A stretch of 51,214 bases of DNA, from assembly GCF_900111325.1 (NCBI RefSeq), contig NZ_FOGW01000018.1:1-51214 (forward strand), in the 5' to 3' direction. Positions 26,517-34,795 of the stretch are shown piece after piece. The position numbers were made by a program, and so were the translations under genes. Position 1 is the stretch's first letter. Each line of letters begins with the position of its first letter. Source of the DNA: Lachnobacterium bovis (lineage in GTDB: Bacteria; Bacillota; Clostridia; Lachnospirales; Lachnospiraceae). Under the pieces are notes generated by a model. That model ran no database searches, had not been told where the DNA came from, and saw nothing but the letters and a program-made list of their open reading frames with translations.

Positions 26517-27515
26517 ATGTCGAGAGGCACAAATCAAAAGTTTAAGTTCACTTATCTGATGAAAATGATGCAGGAAAAGACTGATGATGATCACGCTCTT
26601 ACAATGCCGCAGATTAGGAAAGAACTTGAAAAATATGGTGTGACTGCAGAACGAAAAAGTATCTATGCAGACTTTGCGGATATGGAAAAGTTCGGTGTAG
26701 AGATTATTAAGGAGCAGATTGGACGTGAAACGTATTATCACGTTGGAACAAGAGCGTTTGAACTTGCAGAGGTGAAGCTTTTAGTTGATGCAATTCAATC
26801 ATCAAAGTTTATTACGCAGACTAAGTCGAGAAAGCTTATCACCAAGATGAAGTCATTTGTTAGCCAGTATCAAGGAAGCACATTACAGCGTCAGGTCATT
26901 ATTAATGATCGTGTAAAATCTATGAATGAAAGTGTTTTCTATAATGTGGATGAGGTCTATACAGCAATTAATGAAAATAAGAAAATCCGATTTAAGTATT
27001 ACAAGTGGGATATCAATAAAAAGCTGATTGCGCGTAAAGGCGGCGATTGGTTTGAACTCAGTCCATGGGGACTAACCTGGGCAGATGAGAATTACTATAT
27101 GATTGCTTATGATGAGTGGGATGGTAATGTTAAAACTTATCGAGTAGACAAGATGATGAGAATCTCGATTTTAGATGAAAAGCGTGAAGGACAGAAAGAG
27201 TTTAAGGCATTTGATATGTCTAAGCTTTCAAAAACAACTTTTGGGATGTATGGCGGTCATAAGAAAAGAGTGAAGATTCAATTTGAAAATAGTATGTGTG
27301 GAGTTTTTCTAGACCGCTTTGGAAAAGAAGATATTAATTTTAAACCTATCGGGGAAAATTGGAGCGAGTTTAGTGTTGAAGTCAGTGTAAGCCAACATTT
27401 CTTTGGATGGCTGTTTGGCATGGGACCTAAAGTTAGACTTGTTGGACCGGATGATGTGGTTGAAGAATTAAAAGAATATGGAAAAGCATATTTTGAAGGC
27501 ATGGAGGGAAAGTAA
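26517..27515 (+). CDS. HTH/WYL-domain transcriptional regulator
   Basis: The 332-residue protein has an N-terminal winged helix (about 8-75, KFTYLMKMMQEKT...AERKSIYADFADMEKFG) and a WYL domain (about 150-230) with WFELSPWGLTWADENYYMIAYDEWDGNVKTYRVDKM. A C-terminal extension domain runs to the end. WYL regulators bind nucleic acid or nucleotide ligands and often control defense, DNA-damage or stress genes. The start has AAGGGGGA upstream. Composition is less AT-rich than in the preceding cluster, which suggests a different origin. A remnant of a following ORF (MAKLEILPKRLDVL) begins right after its stop. Confidence 0.88.
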   Translation: MSRGTNQKFKFTYLMKMMQEKTDDDHALTMPQIRKELEKYGVTAERKSIYADFADMEKFGVEIIKEQIGRETYYHVGTRAFELAEVKLLVDAIQSSKFITQTKSRKLITKMKSFVSQYQGSTLQRQVIINDRVKSMNESVFYNVDEVYTAINENKKIRFKYYKWDINKKLIARKGGDWFELSPWGLTWADENYYMIAYDEWDGNVKTYRVDKMMRISILDEKREGQKEFKAFDMSKLSKTTFGMYGGHKKRVKIQFENSMCGVFLDRFGKEDINFKPIGENWSEFSVEVSVSQHFFGWLFGMGPKVRLVGPDDVVEELKEYGKAYFEGMEGK

Positions 27516-27517
27516 AA

Positions 27518-28287
27518 ATGGCAAAGTTAGAAATATTACCTAAGAGGTTAGATGTATTATAAAAAATTGTTACGGAGATGGGGGTATGCTTCCATCACTT
27601 TTAGGAGGCATTTTTGTCGCTGTTTTATACAAAAAAGAGAATATTAAAGATTTCTTCAAAAGATGTCTTGTACCGGATAAAAGAAGTATTTTAGCTATAT
27701 TTATCAGCTTGCTTCTCATATTTATTGAGTGCTTTGTAACACAGACAATATCCAAGATGAATGGAGGAGAAAATCTCGGATTTGAGGGGCTAAAACTTAT
27801 TGCGGGAAATCCATTAATGTTTTTCTATTTCCTGTTTTGGGGGCTGATATCAGGACCATTCTCTGAAGAGTTTGGCTGGAGAGGCTTTCTCTCAGATATG
27901 GTAATCAATAAAAAGAATGTTGTAAAAGGTTCGATAATTATTGGATTAATCTGGGGAATATGGCATTTACCACTGTTCTTTTATCCTGCTCAGATTCAGT
28001 ATGAATGGGCTCATTCGAACATGCTTTTAGCGGTATGCTTTGTATTTATGTGTGTAACAAATTCCCTTGTATATAGTTCGATATATGTTATTTCACACAG
28101 AAAAGTCTTTCCAATATTCTTTTTACATATGTTTGAAAATATTGTTCTTACAGGAGCAATAATCTATCCATTCAGTGATGTTTACAAAACACTGGTTAAT
28201 CCGGTTTCAATTGTACTTGATATAGTATTTTTTGTAATCATTACCAGAACAAGATTATATAAAGATAGTCTTGAAGCCATGAATTAA
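27518..28287 (+). pseudogene. 5'-truncated CPBP intramembrane metalloprotease gene
   Basis: The main open frame (ATG at 27586) encodes 233 residues of a CPBP-family membrane protease. It has the glutamate motif SEEFGWRGF (about 93-101), the second motif GIWHLPLF and a later histidine in FFLHMFEN. Such proteins process peptides or protect against bacteriocins. The N-terminal helices expected before the LPSLLGG segment are missing. Upstream, in another frame, a 14-codon remnant starts at 27518, right after the WYL gene, and stops at 27559. I read this as a deletion that fused a new start to the protease core. GGAGATGGGG precedes the ATG, so a shortened product may still be made. Confidence 0.6.
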
Positions 28288-28290
28288 ATT

Positions 28291-28524
28291 TCAATAAATG
28301 CGCCCTCGCAGTAATGCGGGGGCGTACCTGTCAACATTTTTAAAACTGTCTAAATCAATCATCATAAGGGCGCCGGCATTATTTTTTGCGAGTAAATCAA
28401 TTTCTTCTTGTGAAGAAGCTTTGCTTAGAAGTCCTGTCATGGGGGCTGCTACAGCAGCTTTTTTTTGCGCTTTTTGAGCTGGTATTTTTAACGTACAGGT
28501 CAGAGAGTAAAGTGATAACATCAA
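28291..28524 (-). pseudogene. Remnant of a GGDEF (diguanylate cyclase) domain
   Basis: The minus-strand frame reads PMTGLLSKASSQEEID...AGALMMIDLDSFKNV. That matches the opening of a GGDEF domain (D-x-LTGL-x-N/K ... ALLMIDLDxFKxVND). It lacks the GGDEF signature and everything after it, and it breaks into unrelated sequence at both ends. It has no Shine-Dalgarno. A GC-rich hairpin (28301-28324) lies at its end. Confidence 0.6.
28301..28324 (-). terminator. GC-rich hairpin after the CPBP gene
   Basis: CGCCCTCGCA (28301-28310) and TGCGGGGGCG (28315-28324) pair over ten positions with one G-U and a 4-base loop. It stands out from the AT-rich surroundings. Weak T-richness follows on the minus strand only, so its role is uncertain. 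Confidence 0.4.
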
Positions 28525-28563
28525 AAGAATTGTTATGAACGAATGAAAGCAGGAGGTGTTGAA

Positions 28564-28689
28564 ATGTTTGGATTTGATTGGACAGGTGATGGGAAAGAAA
28601 GTTTAATCGATGATCTGATTACTTTGAAACTTTTGGGACGTTTGGATGATGAAGATGAGTCAGACGAAGAGAATGAAGATGATGAATAG
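28564..28689 (+). CDS. Small acidic protein, function unknown
   Basis: A 41-residue ORF begins with an excellent ribosome binding site (AGGAGG, eight bases before the ATG). The product starts MFGFDWTGDGKESLIDDLITLKLLG and ends in an acidic run (DDEDESDEENEDDE). The N-terminal pattern may form an amphipathic helix. It lies inside a decayed region, so it could be a surviving small gene of a mobile element. No family is recognised. Confidence 0.5.
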   Translation: MFGFDWTGDGKESLIDDLITLKLLGRLDDEDESDEENEDDE

Positions 28690-28896
28690 AATTATATATT
28701 GGCTTCAACGGAAAAAACGTTTCTAGTGCAGAGACATTTAAGAAGTTTATTAATAATGAAAAGGCAACAAAATTCTATATTGATAGCAAGTGCGCATGCA
28801 AGATGCAGCCGGATCGTGACACGGTTTAACTTTGGCTTGATAGTGGGTTTACGGATTATTATGGCAACCCAATTATGATTTCTTTGCTTAATTCAT

Positions 28897-29310
28897 ATGG
28901 AGGGTATCGTGGGCATTACTTTGGATCATTTCAGACTCTTTCAAATGTTTTATGCAGTCTACAAGAAAAACAAAATCCGAATGAACGATGACACGATAAG
29001 GAAACGTTTACGTGTATATGTACCAATAGCCAGAGAAAAGTGCTCGTCAGTCCCTGAACACATACATCCACATCTTTTTAGACATTCAAGGGCAATGCAT
29101 CTTTATCAGCACGGAATGGATCTGTCACTAGTATCTCAGTGGCTTGGACATGAACAACTTCGGACAACTCTTACTTATGCTTATGCTGACACAAATCATA
29201 AGAGAACCGCTATTGAGAAAACGATGGGTGCTACATTTGACAAAGATGGCACAATCAAACCTTATATCGTAGAAGATGAGGAGACCTTAAAACATCTTTA
29301 TGGTCTTTAA
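28897..29310 (+). pseudogene. C-terminal fragment of a tyrosine recombinase/integrase
   Basis: The 137-codon frame contains the catalytic end of a tyrosine recombinase: HPHLFRHSRAMHLYQ (histidine and arginine of the HxxR box), WLGHEQLRTTLTYAYAD (second histidine and the likely nucleophilic tyrosine). The N-terminal DNA-binding domain and first catalytic arginine are absent. The frames upstream (28690-28896) are broken, with a 47-codon stretch without a normal start at 28687-28830. A similar but complete recombinase lies at 33793-34779. The fragment probably marks an old element end. Confidence 0.75.
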
Positions 29311-29311
29311 A

Positions 29312-29378
29312 GTTATCTCGAAAACTTTTGAACTGATGTTGTATGAAATGCAGTGTTTATGGCTTTGTTCGAGATAAC
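29312..29378. repeat. 11-bp inverted repeat downstream of the integrase fragment
   Basis: GTTATCTCGAA (29312-29322) and TTCGAGATAAC (29368-29378) are perfect inverted copies 45 bases apart. They start two bases after the integrase stop. They could be an attachment or resolution site, or a hairpin terminator with a large loop; no T-run follows. Confidence 0.5.
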
Positions 29379-29545
29379 AATTCTTTCTAGACAACGATTT
29401 TGCGTAGCCGCACCCTAACACCATCAAAGATGTTGCCGCGCGAAGCGGTATGAAGACCGTGATAAGATAATCACAAATAATGTTAAAAAATAAAACTAAT
29501 TAGATATTAGTTCGAAATTGACTTTCGAAAAGTCGAAAATTGTAT
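29379..29545. other. Intergenic stretch at the edge of the defense island
   Basis: No gene is visible. It holds a short hairpin CCGC/GCGG near 29432-29445 and, at 29511-29536, three TTCGAAA/TCGAAAA motifs with a small palindrome GACTT/AAGTC. The latter may be an operator for the XRE regulator just downstream. Confidence 0.4.
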
Positions 29546-29574
29546 TTGATATTGTGCGAATGTGGGCGTATAAT
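29546..29574 (+). promoter_or_regulatory. Promoter of the xre-hsd operon
   Basis: TTGATA (29546-29551), a 17-base spacer and a perfect TATAAT (29569-29574). The leader then has two adjacent small hairpins (AGGAC/GTCCT at 29595-29610 and TTACC/GGTAA at 29611-29626) before the XRE gene. Confidence 0.7.
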
Positions 29575-29647
29575 GTACATTAGTACTATTTATGAGGACT
29601 TTCGGGTCCTTTACCAAGATGGGTAATCCCCATAAGAGAGGAATTAT

Positions 29648-29872
29648 ATGGCTGTATCTTATAACGGATTATGGAAATTATTGATCGACAAGAACATGAA
29701 AAAGATGGATCTTGTTAAGAACGAAAACATCGGAATCAGTAGCAGTACACTTGTCAAGATGAGCAGGGGTGCGACTGTGTCTATGAGTATCTTGGAGAAG
29801 ATATGTTTGGAATTGGATTGCGATTTCGGCGACATAATAAGTATTGATAAGAGCAATAAATTTGATAAATGA
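29648..29872 (+). CDS. XRE-family transcriptional regulator
   Basis: The 74-residue protein is a single Cro/CI-type helix-turn-helix domain (MAVSYNGLWKLLIDKNMKKMDLVKN...ISSSTLVKMSRG...SILEKICLELDCDFGDIISI). Such stand-alone regulators are common at the head of restriction or other mobile operons. GAGAGGA precedes the ATG. It lies 76 bases before hsdM and probably controls the operon from the promoter at 29546-29574, perhaps through the repeated TTCGAAA motifs. Confidence 0.85.
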   Translation: MAVSYNGLWKLLIDKNMKKMDLVKNENIGISSSTLVKMSRGATVSMSILEKICLELDCDFGDIISIDKSNKFDK

Positions 29873-29948
29873 AGTTGAATGTCCGTTTTTTAGGACAGAA
29901 AGAGATGTAATATTTTATTTGTAAAAAATTCTTGGAGGAAACATAATA

Positions 29949-31457
29949 ATGGCAAATAAGACAAATGCAAATATTGGTTTTGAAAAACAACTGTGGGATG
30001 CCGCATGTGTGTTATGGGGACATATTCCTGCGGCGGAGTATAGAAAAGTAATCATTGGATTGATTTTTCTTAGATATATTTCTGCGGCTTTTGAAAAGAG
30101 ATACCAGGAGCTTGTAGAAGAAGGTGACGGATTTGAAGATGACATTGATGCATACACAATGGAGAATGTCTTCTTTGTTCCAGAAGAAGCAAGATGGAGT
30201 ACAATCGCAGCTGCAGCTCATACACCTGAAATTGGAACAGTGATTGATAATGCTATGCGAGCAATCGAAAAAGATAATAAAGTTCTTAAAAATGTATTAC
30301 CTAAGAACTATGCGAGTCCAGATCTTGATAAGAGAGTTCTTGGTGAGGTTGTAGATATCTTTACAAACAATATTGATATGAGTGACACTGAGGCAAGTGA
30401 AGATCTTCTTGGACGTACTTACGAATATTGTATTGCACAGTTTGCAGAAAAAGAAGGTGTAGGTGGTGGAGAATTCTACACACCTTCAAGCGTAGTTAAG
30501 ACATTGGTTTCTATTCTCAGACCTTTTGAAAACTGTCGTGTATATGATTGCTGCTGTGGATCAGGTGGTATGTTTGTTCAGAGTGCAAAGTTTATTGAAG
30601 CTCATTCTGGCAATAGAGGATCTATCTCTGTATATGGTCAGGAAGCAAATGCAGATACATGGAAGATGGCAAAAATTAATATGGCTATTCGTGGTATTGA
30701 TGCAGACTTTGGACCATATCAGGCTGATACATTTACTAACGATTTACATCCTACCCTTAAGGCGGATTTCATTCTTGCCAATCCACCATTTAATTATCAT
30801 CCTTGGAATCAGGAAAAATTGTTAGATGATGTTAGATGGAAGTATGGATTACCACCTGCAGGAAATGCAAACTATGCATGGATTCAGCACATGATTCATC
30901 ACTTGGCACCAAACGGAAAGATTGGTTTGGTACTTGCAAATGGAGCTTTATCTACGCAGACAAGTGGTGAAGGAGAGATTAGAAAAAATATTATAGAGGA
31001 TGATTTAGTTGAAGGTATTATTGCAATGCCTACTCAGTTATTCTATAGCGTTACTATTCCGGTAACACTTTGGTTTATTTCTAAAAATAAACAGCAGAAG
31101 GGAAAGACACTGTTTATTGATGCTAGAAATATGGGCCACATGGTGGATCGTAAGCATCGTGATTTTGCTGATAAAGATATTCAGGAGCTTGCTGATACAT
31201 TTGAAGCTTTTCAGAATGGCGAACTTAAAGATAAAAGAGGATTCTGTGCAGTAGCATCTTTGGAAGATATTGCTAAGCAGGATTATATTCTTACTCCGGG
31301 CAGATATGTAGGTATTAAAGAACAAGAAGATGACGGTGAACCATTTGAAGAAAAAATGGGTAGATTAACATCAGAACTTTCTGATATGTTTGCAAAATCT
31401 CATGAGCTGGAAGATGAGATTAGAAGAAAGTTGGGGGCTATCGGATATGAGTTATAA
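29949..31457 (+). CDS. hsdM: Type I restriction-modification system methyltransferase subunit HsdM
   Basis: HsdM makes N6-methyladenine when complexed with HsdS. The 502-residue protein has the N-terminal helical HsdM domain (GFEKQLWDAACVLWGHIPAAEYRKVI), SAM motif I DCCCGSGGMF (about 199) and catalytic motif IV NPPF (about 277). Length is typical. GGAGG lies ahead of the ATG. The 3' end overlaps the start of the first hsdS by 11 bases, so HsdM and that S half are translationally coupled. This favours the S gene at this position as the one that sets specificity. Confidence 0.95.
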   Translation: MANKTNANIGFEKQLWDAACVLWGHIPAAEYRKVIIGLIFLRYISAAFEKRYQELVEEGDGFEDDIDAYTMENVFFVPEEARWSTIAAAAHTPEIGTVIDNAMRAIEKDNKVLKNVLPKNYASPDLDKRVLGEVVDIFTNNIDMSDTEASEDLLGRTYEYCIAQFAEKEGVGGGEFYTPSSVVKTLVSILRPFENCRVYDCCCGSGGMFVQSAKFIEAHSGNRGSISVYGQEANADTWKMAKINMAIRGIDADFGPYQADTFTNDLHPTLKADFILANPPFNYHPWNQEKLLDDVRWKYGLPPAGNANYAWIQHMIHHLAPNGKIGLVLANGALSTQTSGEGEIRKNIIEDDLVEGIIAMPTQLFYSVTIPVTLWFISKNKQQKGKTLFIDARNMGHMVDRKHRDFADKDIQELADTFEAFQNGELKDKRGFCAVASLEDIAKQDYILTPGRYVGIKEQEDDGEPFEEKMGRLTSELSDMFAKSHELEDEIRRKLGAIGYEL

Positions 31458-31950
31458 ACTTGAAGATATATGTGATTATGTTAAAGAAAAAATAGATATT
31501 TCTCTGATAGATGAGAATACATATATTTCAACAGAGAATATGCTTCCTGATAAAGGGGGAATTACAGAGGCTTCATCTTTACCTTCAGCCGATAAGACGC
31601 AGGCATTTAAATCTGGTGATGTTTTGGTATCAAATATTAGGCCGTACTTTAAGAAAATATGGTATTCAACCTTTGATGGTGGATGCTCCAATGATGTGTT
31701 GGTATTTAGAGCAAAAGAAGGAGTGTCAAAACGCTTTCTTTATTACGTTTTAGCAGACGATACATTTTTCTCTTATTCAATGTCAACAGCAAAAGGAACA
31801 AAGATGCCTAGAGGCGATAAGAAGGCATTGATGAAATATGATGTTCCTAATATTTCATATGAGGAACAAGTTAAGATAGCGAGTGTATTAGATGTTATTG
31901 ATAAAAAAATATTTGTAAATGAAGAGATAAACGATAATTTAGCGGCTTAA
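31447..31950 (+). CDS. hsdS: HsdS 5' half (specificity half-gene A, expressed orientation)
   Basis: The 167-residue product is one target-recognition domain plus the conserved helix that ends EEINDNLAA. Full HsdS proteins are about 380-420 residues with two such domains. Here the frame stops just beyond the TAAACGATAATTTA core (31928-31941), which encodes the INDNL linker. The matching 3' half is inverted on the opposite strand (31947-32564), and inversion across the repeat would fuse ...INDNL to RQQSIVLF... in frame. Its start ATG overlaps hsdM. In the present orientation it can supply only a half subunit, which might act as a dimer, or be inactive. Its stop codon overlaps that of the inverted half in a shared TTAA. 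Confidence 0.85.
   Translation: MSYKLEDICDYVKEKIDISLIDENTYISTENMLPDKGGITEASSLPSADKTQAFKSGDVLVSNIRPYFKKIWYSTFDGGCSNDVLVFRAKEGVSKRFLYYVLADDTFFSYSMSTAKGTKMPRGDKKALMKYDVPNISYEEQVKIASVLDVIDKKIFVNEEINDNLAA
31928..31941 (+). repeat. hsdS inversion repeat A1
   Basis: TAAACGATAATTTA in the coding strand of half-gene A, followed by GCGGCTTAAA as at copy B1. It pairs, inverted, with 32526-32539 and 36013-36026. Confidence 0.85.
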
Positions 31951-32564
31951 AGGTCAATACCTGATACATCAATCTCACCAGACATTAAACGCGGCAAAAG
32001 TGTATCTCTAGTAGAACAAAGCAATGAATTCTCACAAATATTGTGATATTGCATATCCGCATAGTAAGAGAGTTGTTTAATCAGATTATGAATCGAATCA
32101 TATTCTGGATATGGAACTTGTACATCCTTTATATTGTCAATCGTTATTTGTGGTTGAGCCGAACCTGTTGCATATGAATATAAAGGATTTTCCAACAAGT
32201 ATTGTTTAATAAAGTGAAAATACCTGTAATCATTTAATTCAAGCACTAAAGAATTGTTTGTCACAAAGCTTTTAGGATAAGACACCAATATGTTACCAGA
32301 TGCAGCTCCTCGACAAGAAACAAGTATTTGCGGGGTTTCGTAAAGATAGCTATTATAGCTACCAATTATTCCGTTTCCACCAAAAACAGGAAATCCGGTT
32401 GGTAACAACTCTTTTGTTGGAAGTCCCTTACCATATTTTATAGTTGCAATATCAGATAAAGCTTTCATAGGGTAGCTATCACCTGAAGAATAATATGAAT
32501 TAAATAAAACGATTGATTGCTGACGTAAATTATCGTTTACATTAATAAAAGTTAAAGGAGACAA
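31947..32564 (-). CDS. HsdS 3' half A, inverted (silent orientation)
   Basis: The minus-strand frame encodes NVNDNLRQQSIVLF followed by a second target-recognition domain (ALSDIATIKYGKGLPTKELLP) and the typical HsdS C-terminus (DTLLPRLMSGEIDVSGIDL). As oriented it has no promoter or normal ribosome binding site. The ATG at 32564 is probably fortuitous. The repeat core lies at 32526-32539, inside codons for NDNL, so inversion with 31928-31941 restores a full-length HsdS of about 360 residues. The last codon shares TTAA with half-gene A. Confidence 0.8.
   Translation of the reverse strand: MSPLTFINVNDNLRQQSIVLFNSYYSSGDSYPMKALSDIATIKYGKGLPTKELLPTGFPVFGGNGIIGSYNSYLYETPQILVSCRGAASGNILVSYPKSFVTNNSLVLELNDYRYFHFIKQYLLENPLYSYATGSAQPQITIDNIKDVQVPYPEYDSIHNLIKQLSYYADMQYHNICENSLLCSTRDTLLPRLMSGEIDVSGIDL
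32526..32539 (-). repeat. hsdS inversion repeat A2
   Basis: The minus strand reads TAAACGATAATTTA followed by CGTCAGCAA, identical to copy B2. It is the partner of A1. Confidence 0.85.
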
Positions 32565-32567
32565 GTT

Positions 32568-33710
32568 ATGAATGAACTAATTGAATACAATATGTCAGAT
32601 GACTTACAAAAGGATTTATATGGCATTATTGAAAATGCACAGCAAACTGCAATTGTATCCGTAAATAGTGTACTTGTGATTCGTAACTGGCTCATTGGAA
32701 TGCGAATCTCAAGAGAAAAAATGAGTGGAACAAGATCTGAACGCTACGGAGAAGGTATTATATCTGAATTGGCTGATGAGTTAACTAAAAAGTATGGCAA
32801 GGGTTTTGATAAACGCTCTCTTTATAGATATGTACAGTTCTATCAGAGTTATCCTGAGATTGTGGGGATAATGACCCCACAATCTCAGGATATAGAGAAT
32901 ACCGGGATTGTGGGGATGACGACCCCACAATCTGGTGAACATGCGATGATAGTGAAAGGCAGAAGAATACTTACATGGTCTCATTACGAACGCCTACTCC
33001 AAGTTTCAGATACTACAGCAAGAGCATGGTATGAAAAAGAGGCCATAGAACAGTCTTGGTCTGTTAAAACTCTACGAAGAAATATTAGTACACAGTACTA
33101 TGATCGAATGCTTTTATCAACTGACAAAGACTCAGTTAAACTAGAAATGCAAGAAAAGACAAATCCATATCAGAACAAATATGAGTTTTTAAGAAATCCT
33201 ATTATTGCTGATTTTCTCGGAATGGAAGAAAACAGAGAGTATCTTGAATCTGAACTAGAAAAGAATATTATTGCAAATCTTGAAAAGTTCATGATGGAAT
33301 TGGGAAAAGGATTTGCCTTTGTTGAACGGCAACAGAGAATTCATACAGAGAAAGAAGACTATTACATAGACCTTGTCTTTTATAATTTCATCTTGAAATG
33401 CTTTGTGCTAATAGATTTGAAAATTGGAAAAATAACACATCAAGATGTTGGGCAGATGGACATGTATGTTCGGATGTATGATGAGTTAAGAAAACAACCG
33501 GAAGACAATCCAACGTTGGGAATAGTTCTGTGTTCTGAGACAGATGAGGATATTGCACGATATTCTGTCCTACAGGGAAATGAGCAACTTTTTGCTAGTA
33601 AATATCGACTTTGTTTGCCTACTGAAGAACAGTTACGTGCGGAAATAGATGCACAAAAGGAAATATTTTACATGCAGCATCCTGAATTGGATAAGAAGGA
33701 AAAAAAGTAG
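32568..33710 (+). CDS. DUF1016/YhcG-type PD-(D/E)XK nuclease
   Basis: The 380-residue protein matches the YhcG (DUF1016) family often found between hsdS and hsdR genes. It has an N-terminal helical DUF1016_N domain (residues 1-170, RNWLIGMRISREKMSGTRSERYGEGIISELADEL...SWSHYERLL) and a C-terminal nuclease-like domain with EDYYIDLVFYN...FVLIDLKIGKI, giving the D and DxK-type residues at about 267 and 283-285. The role in defense is not settled; nuclease function is inferred. AAAGGAG precedes the ATG, 28 bases after repeat A2. Between residues about 96 and 124 the coding sequence carries two hairpin-forming insertions (see repeat entry) encoding IVGIMTPQS and IVGMTTPQS. Confidence 0.85.
   Translation: MNELIEYNMSDDLQKDLYGIIENAQQTAIVSVNSVLVIRNWLIGMRISREKMSGTRSERYGEGIISELADELTKKYGKGFDKRSLYRYVQFYQSYPEIVGIMTPQSQDIENTGIVGMTTPQSGEHAMIVKGRRILTWSHYERLLQVSDTTARAWYEKEAIEQSWSVKTLRRNISTQYYDRMLLSTDKDSVKLEMQEKTNPYQNKYEFLRNPIIADFLGMEENREYLESELEKNIIANLEKFMMELGKGFAFVERQQRIHTEKEDYYIDLVFYNFILKCFVLIDLKIGKITHQDVGQMDMYVRMYDELRKQPEDNPTLGIVLCSETDEDIARYSVLQGNEQLFASKYRLCLPTEEQLRAEIDAQKEIFYMQHPELDKKEKK
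32853..32932. repeat. Two hairpin repeats inside the DUF1016 gene
   Basis: CCTGAGATTGTGGGG (32853-32867) and CCCCACAATCTCAGG (32875-32889) are a perfect 15-bp inverted repeat with a 7-base loop. A second copy has arms GATTGTGGGG (32906-32915) and CCCCACAATC (32923-32932), again with a 7-base loop. Both keep the reading frame. Confidence 0.9.
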
Positions 33711-33756
33711 TAATAAAATCCTAAAGGCGGCAGGATTAACACAGGCGGAACTGCCG

Positions 33757-33797
33757 CTCATATCGTTCTCACATATATTAAGGAGTAACGATATGAG
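33757..33797 (+). promoter_or_regulatory. Hairpin covering the recombinase start codon
   Basis: CTCATATCGTT (33757-33767) and AACGATATGAG (33787-33797) form a perfect 11-bp stem. The Shine-Dalgarno AAGGAG (33780-33785) is in the loop, and the start codon ATG (33793-33795) is in the right arm, so the folded form should block initiation. A 7-base GCGGCAG/CTGCCGC stem precedes it. Confidence 0.6.
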
Positions 33798-34779
33798 AGA
33801 TGAATTAATTTCTGAAGTAGTTCAGAGAATGTTGCCATACCTTGATAACAAGCAATTGGTAGATTTGCAAAATAATTTAAATCAAGTTCTTCAAAGATAT
33901 GATGTGGAACTTATTAATGGTGGAAACTCAGAAAATGACAACCAAGAATTAGTTGGAAAATTTATTTCAGCTAAAAGAGTAGAAGGCTGCTCTGAAAAGA
34001 CGTTGAAATATTATTTGGCAACGATTGAATCTATGACTTGCAGTTTGGAAAAAGATGTACGAATTATTCAAACCGAAGATTTGAGAAAATATCTTACAGA
34101 CTATCAGATGCAAAATGGCTCAAGTAAGGTAACTATTGATAATATACGAAGAATTTTATCAAGTTTTTTTGCATGGTTGGAGGATGAAGATTACATCATT
34201 AAAAGCCCTGTTAGGCGTATTCATAAAGTTAAGACTGTAAGTAATATAAAAGAAACTTATACAGATGAAGAGCTTGAATTGATGCGTGACAATTGTGAAG
34301 AATTAAGAGATTTAGCAATTGTAGATATGCTTGTATCGACAGGCATGCGTATAGGGGAAATGGTTTTATTGAACCGTGATGATTTGAATTTTAATGAGCG
34401 CGAATGCATTGTCCTTGGTAAAGGCAGCAAAGAGAGAATAGTATACTTTGATGCCAGGACAAAATTGCATTTGCAAGAATATTTAAAAAACAGAGTAGAT
34501 GATGACCCCGCATTGTTTGTGACTTTAAGAGCACCATATAAACGGATTCAAATTGGCGGAATTGAGAGTAGATTACGTGAACTTGGAAAAAGTTTAAAGA
34601 TAAGTAGGGTTCATCCACATAAATTTAGAAGAACTTTAGCGACAATGGCTATAGATAAAGGAATGCCTATAGAACAATTGCAAAGATTGTTAGGGCATCA
34701 GAGGATAGATACGACTTTGCAGTATGCAATGGTCAAACAGAGCAATGTGAAAATTGCTCATAAAAAATATATAGGTTAG
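33793..34779 (+). CDS. Tyrosine recombinase, probable hsdS shuffling invertase
   Basis: This 328-residue XerC/D-like recombinase has a SAM-like N-terminal DNA-binding domain (about 55-150) and catalytic residues R in TGMRIGE (about 187), K in GKGSKERI, HPHKFRR (about 275), LLGH (about 301) and the tyrosine in TLQYAMV (about 310). It sits between two hsdS loci bearing matching inverted repeats, the layout known for invertases of phase-variable type I systems. I chose the ATG at 33793, eight bases after AAGGAG; the frame is open upstream into the DUF1016 gene. Its start codon lies in an 11-bp hairpin, suggesting tight control. Confidence 0.88.
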   Translation: MRDELISEVVQRMLPYLDNKQLVDLQNNLNQVLQRYDVELINGGNSENDNQELVGKFISAKRVEGCSEKTLKYYLATIESMTCSLEKDVRIIQTEDLRKYLTDYQMQNGSSKVTIDNIRRILSSFFAWLEDEDYIIKSPVRRIHKVKTVSNIKETYTDEELELMRDNCEELRDLAIVDMLVSTGMRIGEMVLLNRDDLNFNERECIVLGKGSKERIVYFDARTKLHLQEYLKNRVDDDPALFVTLRAPYKRIQIGGIESRLRELGKSLKISRVHPHKFRRTLATMAIDKGMPIEQLQRLLGHQRIDTTLQYAMVKQSNVKIAHKKYIG

Positions 34780-34795
34780 GAAGGTGATTGACATA

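Noticed and set aside
28687..28830. 47-codon open frame between the small acidic ORF and the integrase fragment
   Set aside because: It has only ATA or ATT as possible starts and no ribosome binding site; treated as debris.
33711..33756. Inverted repeat GCGGCAG/CTGCCGC as an attachment site
   Set aside because: It is a short GC-rich stem next to the recombinase start with no second copy seen in the window, so there is no evidence for recombination here.
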